From: Phytopythium helicoides
Lineage: Eukaryota; Oomycota; Peronosporomycetes; Pythiales; Pythiaceae
Reading direction: 5' to 3'
NCBI GenBank assembly: GCA_024867545.1
Contig: JANFNE010000003.1
Span: forward strand, 1,488,001-1,552,000
Length of the DNA: 64,000 nucleotides
Positions 44,669-55,261 of this stretch are shown piece after piece. Below the pieces are notes generated by a model, which was not told where the DNA came from, searched no databases, and worked only from the letters and a program-made list of their open reading frames with translations. The translations under genes and the position numbers were made by a program. Within the stretch, counting starts at the first letter, position 1; every line of letters starts with the position of its first letter.

Positions 44669-46164
44669 TCACAACGTCATGCCCTCAAACTGTTGCGTGG
44701 TCTTCCAGTCCTCCTCGAGCAGCAGGTCAGCCATGAGCTGACAGGAAAGTGCGACTGAAAGTTCGTGGAAGCCCATTACGAAGTTGGTGAGCGCGCCGAT
44801 CTGCAGCTCCTGGTCCACGATGTCATCTTCCAGGTGTGGTACGGACGTTGCGAAAGCCTGCATTGTCGTAGATGAAGCCATGCCATCGCCAGCGGCCCCT
44901 TCGGGATAGCTTCTCTTTAGCAAAACCCAGCCGGTCTCATGACACTGCAGCCCGTGAAACTTAGTGCCGTTCACTTTCGAGGGTTCCAGCAATTGCTTCC
45001 ACACGATCACGATGCGGTCGGCCTCCACATATTTGCGCACAGTCTGCTTGCCGCAGAATCGCGCTTCGAACTTGTCCAATTTGATGTCGAGGCCGTAAGT
45101 TCTGGCTACGAGGTTGTCTGTCACTTGCATGTCGCGCTGGTAGTACGTGTGCTTTTTGATGCTTTCGAAGGCCATCAGCCTCCAAAATGCATTGCTGGCC
45201 GTCGTCAGATTAAATGGCAGCACCGCGGACGACAAGAACTCGTATGATATGCCGACGTTATTGCTGTCGTTCACGCCGGTGTTATTGACGCGCGTGTCGC
45301 TGAACGTCACCGGCCCCCGGAATTCTGGCTTGGCGAACACCAGATCGACGTCAAGATGCGCGCGCGCCACATCTGCGAGCTGCTGCTCGAAGATGACAAC
45401 GTCGTTGTTCGACGTGAGCTCCAGATGGCGCTTGACCCGCTTGGTGGTCGACACCGACTCGATGGCCTGCAAGTAGACGGTAACCGTGAGCTCCACCTGC
45501 TAGCGATGCCCCACCAGCTCTGCGCACGCACCTCCTCGCTGGGGCGCTTGGTGAGCAGCTTCTCAAGGCTGTTAGCGAGCTTGATCTGCGCCTCGAGCAT
45601 GGCCTTGAGCTTTTGGTTCTGGTGCTCGGCGCGCAGCCGCTCCTTGTACTGGCGCTCGGCGACGCCCATCCAGAGCGTGGCGACGGACGACGGCAGCACC
45701 AGCTCGTCTCCAGCCGAGTCCGCGCCTCCCTCGGAGCACGGGCTGCTGGATTCCCTCGTCGTGGCCGCAGACACTGGCGACGACACGGACGCGGCGTCTC
45801 CGCAGCTGTCTGCGTCGTCGTCGTCCTCGCTGCTGGTGGCGGCGACCGGCGAGGCGTCTGCGCGCCTGGCGAGGCTGGGGCCGCCCGTCACGCGCTTGAG
45901 CTGCCCCAGCTTGTCCTCCAGCTCCACCACGAGCTTGCGCAGGTACTCGAGCTCGAGCTTCTGGCGGCGCACGCGCTTCTTCTTGCCCCTCGCGGGCTGC
46001 TCGCCGCGCTTCTCGGCCGGTTCGGAGGCTCCGGAGGCCGCCGGAGCCCACAGGAGTGGGGAATTTTCGCCAGTCGCCAGCAGCGCGCGCGCGTCCGCGA
46101 AGATGTCGGTGTCGCACTCGTCCAGGAAGGCGAACGCTTCCTCCAGCGACAGGTGCGCGTCCAT
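44669..46164 (-). CDS. Copy 17: divergent bZIP-like/START-like protein
   Basis: Exons 45532-46164 and 44669-45466 (intron 65 bp, CAG acceptor at 45467) give about 476 residues; the second START-region intron is missing. A nearer acceptor would give a 35-bp intron but is less likely. The N-terminal helix is LSLEEAFAFLDECDTDIFAD. The basic block is GKKKRVRRQKLELEYLRKLV. The second is AERQYKERLRAEHQNQKLKA. The START-like region has LPFNLTTASNAFWRLMAFES, RKYVEADRIVIVWKQLLEPS, GLQCHETGWVLLKRS and GALTNFVMGFHELSVALS. Divergent from copy 18, 250 bp apart. Confidence 0.82.
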
Positions 46165-46412
46165 GGCGGTGGTGGTGGAAGTGTCGTGGTCGGAATGGAA
46201 CGGCGCCGTCGGCCGTTTTTTGACACTGCCGCAATTCGTAAAGATTATTGGCCAATGAGAGGAGAGATTAGCCTTGTTTTTGGCGAATCAAAGATGACTA
46301 TTTGCGGCGGCGCAATCAAGCGGAATGTTGGTGATGACGTTTACCTCGAATTGGAAACGTCGAAATGATGGACGACACTACATATTTTTTAGCGAAGGAA
46401 AGGGCGGTCAGA

Positions 46413-47712
46413 ATGGAGATGGAGGCGCTTCATGACGCCGAGGCGGCCGCCACGCTGCGCGCCGCGCTCGCGTTCATCGACGAATGCGACGCGGCGCTGA
46501 CTGTGGACCCGCAGCAGGCGCTGGCGCTCGAATCCGCGGCTCTCGCGGGCTCTGGGGCCGTCAGGAAGCCGCGCAATGCGTCGAGGGACCGACGGACGGA
46601 GGCGCTGAGGGCGCTGAGGAGTGAGGTGGCGGAGCTGGAGCGGCGCCTGGCGGGGATGAAGCGGCTGGAGCAGCACGTATGTGGCGGTCGACAGCTCCGC
46701 GGGCAGGAACGAGCGAGATCTGCGACGCGTGTGGAGCAATATTGCAAGGAGACACAGGAGGCTGAGAGAGGAGGCGGAGCAGGAGGGCGGAAGGCTGCGG
46801 GAGGCTGTGGGAAGGCACCAGCGCACTATCAGGCAGATGAGGAAGATGCTCGTCAAGCAGACGCAGCAGGATGTACGCCGCGTTGCAGTGCTGAGTTAGG
46901 CCCTTGAAGGTGTGCTGATCAGTAGGTTCTTGGTGTACGTAGATGGAGTTGGCGATGCGACAGCGACTACCGCACGAGCTCACCGGTCCAGCACCTCCTG
47001 AAAGCACCGTCAATGAACTACTTCGAGCACTGGCAGGGCTGTTGAGAAGCAAGGAGCACCGTATTCAGCCGTATTGCACTTCACTGGCGTCGTCGCCAAC
47101 TTTGACCCGTCTGGTGCTAACTGAGAGCTGCTACATCCCCTTTGACCCACTCGCAGCAGCCCAAGCGCTGTGGAAACGAGCTGATAAAGAGTGCCGCGTC
47201 CACAAAGTTCACTACAAAAAGGTACGTATCAGGCGTCGATAGCGCTGAGAGGTGTGAGTTGCTTGTCTAAAGCGAATGTTATCCTACTACAGCTCCTGCA
47301 AACACCAGAGGCGACCATGGTTCGCAGCCACACAGCTCGGCAGAACTTGGACGGACTAGTTACAAACACGTCTGGTCATCAAGCGGTGCGTAAGCGCGAA
47401 GAGGGTCAGCACGTGACAATCGCATATGCAAGCACGGATGTGATCACCGATATTGGAGACTGGCATGAAGTGTCTGGGATTGGTGTACACGAGCGAGGTT
47501 GCATCGTGCTATCTCCTGCTGGAAAGTCACTGACGCTGCTACAAGTCAACTGGGAAACGATTGTAGACGTCTCACTCGATGTTCCAGACCGCAAGAATCT
47601 CATGAAAACCCTCGTCGACCTGATGACACGAAGCCGCAGCAACTACTTGAGCGGCTTACAGCTACAGATTGAAGAGGATTTACTGATGAATGGGCGATAT
47701 GTAAGCTGCTAA
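46413..47712 (+). CDS. Copy 18: bZIP-like/START-like protein with one frame change
   Basis: The start MEMEALHDAEAAATLRAALA was chosen because it leads straight into the family helix LRAALAFIDECDAAL; an ATG at 46365 is possible. The basic block is VRKPRNASRDRRTEALRALR. At 46677 the frame moves by one base, exactly at a GTATGT that could be a donor of a very short intron (37 bp, weak acceptor), otherwise an indel. The next frame gives VWSNIARRHRRLREEAEQEG, a weakened second block with H for Q and G for N. Introns 46873-46942 and 47222-47292 are canonical. START-like: YIPFDPLAAAQALWKRADKE, IAYASTDVITDIGDWHEVSG, GIGVHERGCIVLSPAGKSLT and LQLQIEEDLLMNGRY. Its 3' half is duplicated at 50.5-51.1 kb. 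Confidence 0.72.
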
Positions 47713-47805
47713 CCCGAAGTGTGAAGTTCTCAAGTCGTACATCGACATGAAAAAAAAAAGAAGCAAAGACAACGTGTTTGAATGTGTTGACTCCATGAAA
47801 TACGG

Positions 47806-49259
47806 CTAGCAGCAGCTTAGTCCCATCTGTCTTTGAAGCACCGCCGACTCGATCCTGCCAACAAAGTTATCGAACTGCTCACGGTCGGATTTTACGACAG
47901 CTTCTGCGAGATTCCAGGCTTGAGCCTTGCGTTCCGCTTCGGCGTTGACGCTGATTTCAACCTCGATTTGGATCGCAACATCGACCTGACACAGAGCGAC
48001 ATCGCTCAATGTGTCGGAGAGTTTTGTGAAGCTTATGACACCACGATTGGATAACGAGATCCCTGATGTCGAAGAGCCATTGATCACGAACGGCTGGGAT
48101 ACGCCGGCGAACACGAATCCGACATGCCCTCCATCGAATCGTTGCCGCAGAGCAGTGTTGGTGGAGATGCTGTAGCTGGAGCTTCCAAATCGGTGCTCCA
48201 TGATGTAGCTGCGAAACTGCGTGCTGTTGGTTGTCTCCACCTATATCGAGTATCAATAGCACGATGATGAGATTGAGAACACCTGTATCATGCAGTAACA
48301 CTCAGTTCTGTACTTGCCTTTTGAGTAAGCTTGTAGGGCGGTTGGCAACACTCATCAAGTGTTTCAGATACGATTGAAGAGACTTGGAAAAAGTCAAATG
48401 GAAGAACCCAAGTGTAGTGTACCATCGCGACTAGTTTAGTCGGAGACACCTCGACGATTTGCTTTCCTGGAAGAAGTTGTAGTCCATTGTACACGACAGT
48501 CAAATCACCCTTCGCCTTGGCGAAATAAGCAGTCTCCATCTGACGGCATAGCTTTTCCAGGGCTAGATTTTCATCGGCGGTTCCTCTCTTCATCGACTTC
48601 GTCAACAATGTAACCGGCAACTCAAGCACATGCTGCTTGCTATTGGCAAGCTGTCTCAGCTCCGTTTTGATGGACGCGATCGTCTTGCATCGTTTCATAA
48701 CATCATCTTTCAGCTTCGCGTTCTCCACCTCAGACGCGATTCGCAGTCTCTTTTGCCTGAGAGCCACCTCTTCCCACGCCGTTGCCAGGTTCTCCTTTCT
48801 TGCTAGCTCAAGCGCCAGCTGACCCGCCACGTCAATTGCAGACCCTCTCAATCTCTTTTTCAATTCGTTGGTCTGGTGCAACTGCCCAGCTTTCTCCTTC
48901 AACTCCTTCAGTTCTGCACGTAGCTGCAGGATCTCCTCCTTACGCCGATCCGCAGTCGACCGACGCTTGAGATTGGGATTAGATGCGGACTTCGACATAG
49001 GCTTGGATTTCGATTTGGATGCGGACTTCGACGCGGACTTCGACGTACGCTTCAACCTGGTAGTAGACTTGGACGTGGACTTGATCCCGGCCCTCTCGGG
49101 AGAGGTCTCGACACCCAGAGACGCGAAACTGGCCGGAGAACCGCACCCGCCGCTCGAGCACTCACTGCTGCTCTCACACGACGCGTCCGTGACCTCCCAG
49201 TCGTCCAGGAACGCCAGAGCGGCCTCCAGCGCGAGCACGTCCTCCTCGTCGTGCTCCAT
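47806..49259 (-). CDS. Copy 19: bZIP-like/START-like protein with GC-AG intron
   Basis: Exons 48318-49259 and 47806-48240 give about 458 residues. The intron (48241-48317, 77 bp) begins GCAAGT after AAG, a typical GC-AG donor. The N-terminus MEHDEEDVLALEAALAFLDD is followed by a Cys/Ser/Gly patch (SCESSSECSSGGCGSP), a long Lys/Ser repeat region, then NLKRRSTADRRKEEILQLRA. The second block is ALRQKRLRIASEVENAKLKD. START-like motifs are VEVSPTKLVAMVHYTWVLPF, DFFQVSSIVSETLDECCQPP, then GHVGFVFAGVSQPFVINGSS and REQFDNFVGRIESAVLQRQM. An alternative ATG lies 11 codons upstream (MSRTPFANRHR). Confidence 0.85.
48960..49085 (-). repeat. Lys/Ser-coding tandem repeat in copy 19
   Basis: In-frame repeats of 6-18 bp encode alternating Ser-Lys units (TSKSASKSASKSKSKPMSKS). 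Copies 23 and 24 carry different numbers of the same units, so the tract expands and contracts. It may act as a flexible, positively charged linker next to the basic block. Confidence 0.7.
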
Positions 49260-49662
49260 CCGGTGTCGATTGGCAAATGGCGTGCGGGACATGTGCAGGA
49301 AGTATAGTCTCGTGTATGATTACCCTCGTTTTGTGTAGTTTGTGGTATAGTGTATGTATAAGTATACGATCACGTCAGAGCACAGGTTAGCTGGGAACGT
49401 GCTCGTCAAGGAAAACTCGCATCCATCGCTTGGAGAGAAACTCGATGCTCTCCTCCATTCATGCAAGGCGATATGAACCACATCGAGCGGTGGAAGGAAA
49501 AGAACACGTATGTACTGTACTTCCATTTACATGCACGTACGACGCAGGAAGGTAGCGCAGCTCACCAGATATCGTGATCGCGTAGAGCCACCGGAGGATA
49601 ACTCCGAGGTCCTCGGATATGAAGTCGCCAAGGATACAATGTCCAGTGTTGCGACAGCGTGG
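49260..49662. other. Promoter of copy 19 and 3' flank of the truncated copy
   Basis: About 400 bp. The left part has the TGATTACCCT element and TATA-like GTATA runs. From about 49430 on it is near-identical to 56895-57131, the flank of copy 25, so it belongs to the duplicated segment. Confidence 0.6.
49317..49326. promoter_or_regulatory. TGATTACCCT element, copy 19
   Basis: Plus-strand TGATTACCCT, 58 bp upstream of the ATG of copy 19 (reads AGGGTAATCA in gene direction). The same ten bases occur upstream of six other copies. Confidence 0.6.
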
Positions 49663-50443
49663 CTATGGCCAGCTCGAAGATAATGTCTGTTTCTGAAGCA
49701 CCGTTGACTCGATCGTCCCGATAAAGTTGTCAAAGTATCCGCGATCCATGTCAATGATTGCCTTGGCGAGATCTCGAGGTTGAGTCTTGTGCTCACTTTC
49801 CGCGTCGTGGCTGATATCAATTTCGACTTGTGTTGCGATATCAATCTGGCACACATCAGTACTGTTCGGTGAATGTGGGAGGCGAGAAAAGCGCATGATG
49901 CAGCGGTTGGATAGAGTGACGTCCGATACCGAGGCGCCATTGATGGCAAAAGGATGAGAAACACCTGCGATGATGAATCCAACATGCCCCACATTAAATC
50001 GCTGTCGAAGCGCTGAGCTCGAACATAGACTGTAGCTGATGTCACCGAATTGATGTTGAAGAGTATAGCTGCGAAATTGAGTCTCGTTTGCCTGTAGCAT
50101 CATTCAAAGGTCATCACATGTCAACGCAAGTCGACCACAAACTCGATGCAAATGTACTTGCCTTCGCAACGAAACTGCGTAGCGGACCGCAACACTCATC
50201 CACAGCATTCGGAGCGACAGAAGTGACCTGGAACAAGTCGAAGGGCAACACCCAAGTGTATTGGACCGCTGCCACAACCTTGGTCGGGGATATCTCGACA
50301 ATCTGCGTGCCTGGGAGGTTTTCGGGGAGTGTTGGTCTGTCGAACACTAGAGCTACATCGCCACTCGCCGAAGCAACGAACGAAGCTTCCATTTGACGGC
50401 AGATCTGGTCTAGAAGGTGATTTTTATCGCCTGAAGATGCCAT
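49663..50443 (-). pseudogene. Copy 20: 5'-truncated relative of copy 25
   Basis: Only the START-like part remains: exon 50162-50443 and exon 49663-50091, with a 70-bp intron that again starts GCAAGT. It is almost identical to copy 25 (57132-57985) in protein and DNA. The homology extends upstream to about 50506 and then stops abruptly, so both blocks of the DNA-binding half are missing. The remaining frame is open from an internal ATG (MASSGDKNHLLDQICRQMEA), so a START-only protein of about 236 residues could be made if transcribed. Otherwise a recombination remnant. Confidence 0.8.
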
Positions 50444-50530
50444 CTTTGAAGATACGACTCTTCTTATCAGTGGAGTGGACGCTCTCTGCGTGTCGTCGGA
50501 AAGTAGTCATCCGCCTTGACCCATCTAGTG

Positions 50531-51126
50531 ATGACTGAGAGCTGCTACATCCCCTTTGACACACACGCTGCAGCCCAAGCGCTGTGGAAGCGAGCTGACA
50601 AGGAGTGCCGCGTCCACAAAGTTCACTACAAAAAGGTACGCACCAGGCGTCAATAGTGCTGAGTGGTGTGAGTTGCTTGTCTTAAGCGAACGTTATCCTA
50701 CTACAGCTCCTGCAAACACCAGAGACGACCATGTTTCGCAGCCACACAGCCCGGCAGAAATTGGACGGACTAGTTACAAACACGTCTGGTCATCAAGCGG
50801 TGCGTAAGCGCGTAGAGGGTCAGCACGTGGCAATCGCATATGCAAGCACGGATGCGATCACCGATATTGGAGACTGGCATGAAGTGTCTGGGATTAGTGT
50901 GCACGAGCGAGGTTGCATCGTGCTATCTCCTGCTGGAAAGTCACTGACGCTGCTACAAGTCAACTGGGAAACGATTGTAGACGTCTCACTCGATGTTCCA
51001 GACCGCAAGAATCTCATGAAAACCCTCGTCGACCTGATGACACGAAGCAGCAGCAGCTACTTGAGCGGCTTACAGCTACAGATTGAAGAGGATTTACTGA
51101 TGAATGGGCGATATGTAAGCTGCTAA
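50531..51126 (+). pseudogene. Copy 21: 5'-truncated relative of copy 18
   Basis: Near-identical to the 3' half of copy 18 (47118-47712), beginning at about 50515. It keeps the intron (50636-50706, GTACGC...CAG) and the open frame MTESCYIPFDTHAAAQALWK to GRYVSC. The bZIP-like and second blocks are absent. It lies head-to-head with copy 20, and the two truncations meet at 50506-50515, so one rearrangement made both. A START-only product of about 174 residues is possible from ATG 50531. Confidence 0.8.
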
Positions 51127-51237
51127 CCCGAAGTGTGAAGTTCTCAAGTCGTACATCGACATGAAAAAAAAAAGAAGCAAAGACAACGTGTTTGAATCTG
51201 TTGACTCCATGAAATACAAAGGCGCCAATGCATACGG

Positions 51238-52604
51238 CTAGCAGCAGCTTAGTCCCATCTGTCTTTGAAGCACCGCTGACTCGATCCTGCCAACAAAGTT
51301 GTCGAACTGCTCACGATCAGATTCTACGACAGCTTCCGCGAGATTCCAGGCTTGAGCCTTACGTTCCGCTCCGGCGTTGGCGCTGATTTCAACCTCGATT
51401 TGGATCGCAACATCGACCTGACACAGAGCGACATCACTCGATGTGTCGGATAACTTTGAGAAGCTTGTGACACCCCGATTGGATAACGAGATTCCTGATG
51501 CTGACGAACCATTGATCATGAACGGCTGGGACAAGCCGGCGAACACGAATCCGACATGCCCTGGACTGAATCGTTTCCTCAGAGCAGAATTGGCACAGAG
51601 GCTGTAGCTGAAACTTCCATATTGGTGCTCCATGACGTAGCTGCGAAACTGCGTATTGTTGGTTGTCTCCACCTATATCGAGTATCAACAATACGATGAT
51701 GAGATTGAGAACACCTGGATCATGCCAAAACACAGAGTACAGTACTTGCCTTTTGAGTAAGCTTGTAAGGCGGCTGGCAGCACACATCGAGTGTTTCAGA
51801 TACGATTGAAGAGACTTGGAAAAAGTCAAATGGAAGAATCCAAGTGTAGTGCACCATCGCGACAAGTTTAGTCGGAGACGCCTCGACGATCTGCTTTCCT
51901 GGAACAAGTTGTAGTCCATTGCACACAACAGCCAAATCACCATTCGCCTTGGCGAAATAAGCAATCTCGATCTGACGGCATAGCTTGTCGAGGGCTAGAT
52001 TATCGTCGGCAGTTTCTCTCTTCATCAACACCGAAAACAATTCCTTGGGTGATACGAGTGAGTCATGGAGTATGTGCCTGTCCTTGGAAAGCCGCCGTAA
52101 CACAGCTTTAGTCGAAGCAATCGCCTTGCGTTGTTCCGCAACATCAGCCTTCAGCTGCGCGTTCTCCACCTCAGACGCAACTCGCAACCTCTTCTGTCGA
52201 GTCACGATCTCTTTCCAAGCCTCTGCCAATTTCTCCTTTCTCGCCAACTCCAGCCGCAGTCGGCCGTGAATGTCGATCGCGGACCCTCTCACTCTCTTCT
52301 GCAGCTCATTTGTCAGCTTCAGATGCTCTGCTCTCCCTTTCAGCACCTTCAGTTCCACACGCAGCTGCCGGATCTCTTCCTTTCGCCGAACCGCAGTCGA
52401 CCGACGCTTGAGATTGGGATTGGGCTTGGATGTTGACTTGTCGGACGAGTTCTCGACCTCCAGAGACGCGAAACTGGCCGGAGAACCGCACCCGCCACTC
52501 GAGCACTCACTGCCGCACTCTGTTGCCGCGTCTACGACCTCCCACTCATCCAGGAACGCCAGAGCGGCCTCTACAGCGTGCTTGTCCTCCTCTTTGTCCT
52601 CCAT
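51238..52604 (-). CDS. Copy 22: bZIP-like/START-like protein with GC-AG intron
   Basis: Exons 51750-52604 and 51238-51672 (GC-AG intron 51673-51749, 77 bp) give about 429 residues. The N-terminus MEDKEEDKHAVEAALAFLDE is followed by GSECSSGGCGSPASFASLE; the Lys/Ser repeat is reduced to DKSTSKPNPNLKRRST. The basic block is RRSTAVRRKEEIRQLRVELK. The second is VTRQKRLRVASEVENAQLKA. START-like: VEASPTKLVAMVHYTWILPF, FFQVSSIVSETLDVCCQPP and QFDNFVGRIESAVLQRQM. Its last exon is almost the same as that of copies 19 and 24. Confidence 0.86.
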
Positions 52605-52935
52605 CCGATGTCAATTGGCAAATGGCTTGCGGGTCGATTGGCAAATGGTGTGCGGGACGAAGTGTATGATTAGTAATCGTCAGTGATTACCCTGTGTAGT
52701 TTGTGGTATACGATCACGTCAGACAGGTTAGGGGAAAACTTGCGTGGAACGCTTTGAGAGCGACTTGATGCTCACCTTCCTTCATAGGACACAACATGAA
52801 GGGGGAAATAAATATTGGACCGCAGCTTGGATACACATACAATCCAATCGTGGTGGTCGCGTGGAACCACTGAATCGGATGATGAGAGTTGATTGAGATT
52901 GGAGCGGTGACAGAGAACATTCTGAGCGTGGATGG
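52605..52935. other. Promoter of copy 22 and 3' flank of copy 23
   Basis: About 330 bp. It carries the TGATTACCCT element and GTAGTTTGTGGTATA, both shared with sister promoters. Nothing coding. Confidence 0.55.
52684..52693. promoter_or_regulatory. TGATTACCCT element, copy 22
   Basis: The same ten bases as in sister promoters, 80 bp upstream of the ATG at 52604. Confidence 0.55.
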
Positions 52936-54331
52936 CTAACATCCTGCCTGCAATTGCCGTTGAATCACTGCCGACTCGATCCTCCCGATAAGGTTGTCGA
53001 ACTGCTCACGATCTGAGTCAACGATAGCCTCGGCGAGCCCCCTCGCATATAGCTTGCGATCTTCTCCCGCATTGACACTGATGTCAATTTCGATATGGTA
53101 CGCAATGTCGATCTGCGAAAGAGCAGTGCTATTCTTCTCGCCTGAGAGCCGAGTAACGCTCGTGACACCTCGGTTGGATAATGAAATACCCGACACCGAA
53201 GTACCGTTGATCACGAACGGATGGGACATACTGGCAAACACGAACCCAGCATGTTGCGCATCAAATCGTTGACGCACAGCGCAGTTGGCGTGGAAACCGT
53301 AGCTGAAGCCTCCAATCTGATGCTCGATCACGTAGTTGCGAATCTGCGTGTCGTTTGTCGTATCCGTCTATGTGAATCACCAACAGCACAAAGTAAGAAT
53401 AAGAGCGACATCAAAACCCAAAATTGTTGTTGCGCAGTAGAGTACTCACATTAAGGACAAGCTTGTACATTGGCCTGCAGCAATTATCCACTTCATCCAA
53501 CGCCACTGAAGAGACTTGGAAATAGTCAAATGGAAGAACCCAAGTGTAATGCACCATCGCGACAAGTTTAGTCGGAGACATCTCGACGATCTGCTTTCCT
53601 GGAACAAGTTGTAGTCCATTGCACACAACAGCCAAATCACCCTTCGCCTTGGCGAAATAAGCAGTCTCCATCTGACGGCATAGCTTGTCGAGGGCTAGAT
53701 TATCGCCGGCAGTTCCTCTCTTCATCGACTTCGTCGAGAGTTCAGCTGGTAGCTCAAACACATTCTGCTTGTTCTTGGCTAGCTGTCTCAGCTCCGTTTT
53801 GATGGACGCGATCGTCTTGCATCGCTCTATAACGTCATCTTTCAGCTTCACGTTCTCCACCTCAGACGCGATTCGCAATCTCTTCTGCCTGAGAGCCACC
53901 TCTTCCCACGCTGTTGCAAGCTTCCCCATCCTCGCTAGCTCAAGCGCCAGCTGGCCGCGTACGTTAATCGTAGACTCTCTCACTCTCTTCTTCAGTTCGT
54001 TGGTCTGGTACAACTGCCCAGCCTTCTCCTTCAGCTCCTTCAGTTCTGCACGTAGCTGCAGTATCTCCTCTTTACGCCGATCCGTAGTCGACCGACGATA
54101 AGGCTTCGACTTAGACTTGGATGTGGACTTGGACTTGAAATTGGTCGTGGACATGATCCCGGCCCTCTCGGGAGAGGCCTCGACACCCTGAGACGCGAAA
54201 CTGGCCGGAGAACCGCACCCGCCGCTCGAGCACTCACTGCTGCTCTCACAAGATGCGTCCATGACCTCCCAGTCGTCCAGGAACGCCAGAGCGGCCTCCA
54301 GTGCGCGCGTGTCCTCCTCGATGTGCTCCAT
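52936..54331 (-). CDS. Copy 23: bZIP-like/START-like protein, GT intron
   Basis: Exons 53450-54331 and 52936-53367 give about 437 residues. The intron (53368-53449, 82 bp) starts GTGAGT, unlike the GC donor of its close relatives. The N-terminus MEHIEEDTRALEAALAFLDD is followed by SCESSSECSSGGCGSP and a short Lys/Ser tract. The basic block is YRRSTTDRRKEEILQLRAEL. The second is ALRQKRLRIASEVENVKLKD. START-like: VEMSPTKLVAMVHYTWVLPF, DYFQVSSVALDEVDNCCRPM, then HAGFVFASMSHPFVINGTSV and REQFDNLIGRIESAVIQRQL. Confidence 0.86.
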
Positions 54332-55261
54332 CCGGTGTCGATTGGCAAATGGCGTGCGGGACATGAGCACGAAGTATAGTCTCGTGTATGATTACCCTCG
54401 CTTTGTGTAGTTTGCGGTATAGTATATGTATAAGTATACGATCACGTCAGAGTACCTGTTAGCCCCTTTGTTCCCAACGTCATTAGCACATGAACTGCGA
54501 TTGATTGTTTCTGCATGACACGCTTGTTTCTCATTAGCACGGAGTGCCAGGCGCCTAGCAAGGAACCGAGCACCATGAGGACAGCCTAGGTGACTCAAAG
54601 GCGCTGCTGGAGTCCTCGGTCGCGTAGAAGGCTTGCCGTGAGCTCATTGGTTGCGTCGTGGATGCCGACGCACGGGTTCGCAAGCCTGCATCTTGGCTCT
54701 GCCGCTTGCGACCGTTCTTCCGTGCAATACAAGTGTCGAATCCTGGCTGCTCGCATGAACGATAGAGGCAGGAGGATGGAGCTTATCTGACTTTGAATTA
54801 ATTTCGCAAGTAAAAATGGGAGGGATGTCATGAAAGACTTGAACTCTCGGCAAGGTCACGCCATTCGAGTCCAAGCGTTCCTCTCTCAGTCGTGAATTTG
54901 AAATATTGAGTCCAAGCGGCCACATTTCCCGGCTCACGACCCGCGGACACACCTCCAGACTCCAAACCCTTCCGACACATTCGCCGCGGCGACATCGAAG
55001 TCTGTCAATTCAGCGGCAGGGATGATCGCCCATGAAGGGTGTCAAGCGCGACGTATCCAATTTAAGGTAGCCACGCGTAGCCTCACGACGTGCACGAGTT
55101 CAAGAGCGGACGAGGGAGGGCACGGCGGCCGATGCGCTGCGCGCTGTGCTACCACTTGGGTGTGATGTTCTCAAGTCGTGCATCAACACGAAATATAAAA
55201 GCAATGACAACATGTTTGGATATGTTGTGTCCATGAAATACAAAGACGCCAATGCATATGG
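54332..55261. other. Intergenic region, 54.3-55.3 kb
   Basis: About 930 bp. The left 120 bp is the shared promoter type (TGATTACCCT at 54389-54398). The middle, about 54450-55130, has no counterpart elsewhere in the cluster and no clear gene. The right end from about 55145 is a copy of the 3' flank of copies 19 and 22. Confidence 0.55.
54389..54398. promoter_or_regulatory. TGATTACCCT element, copy 23
   Basis: The shared ten bases, 58 bp upstream of the ATG at 54331, the same distance as in copies 19 and 24. Confidence 0.6.

Noticed and set aside
45497..45531. 35-bp intron in copy 17
   Set aside because: A second CAG acceptor at 45467, also in frame, gives a 65-bp intron like all others in the window.
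48960..49085. Possible CRISPR-like or satellite array
   Set aside because: The repeats are in-frame Lys/Ser codons inside an exon, with no regular spacers.
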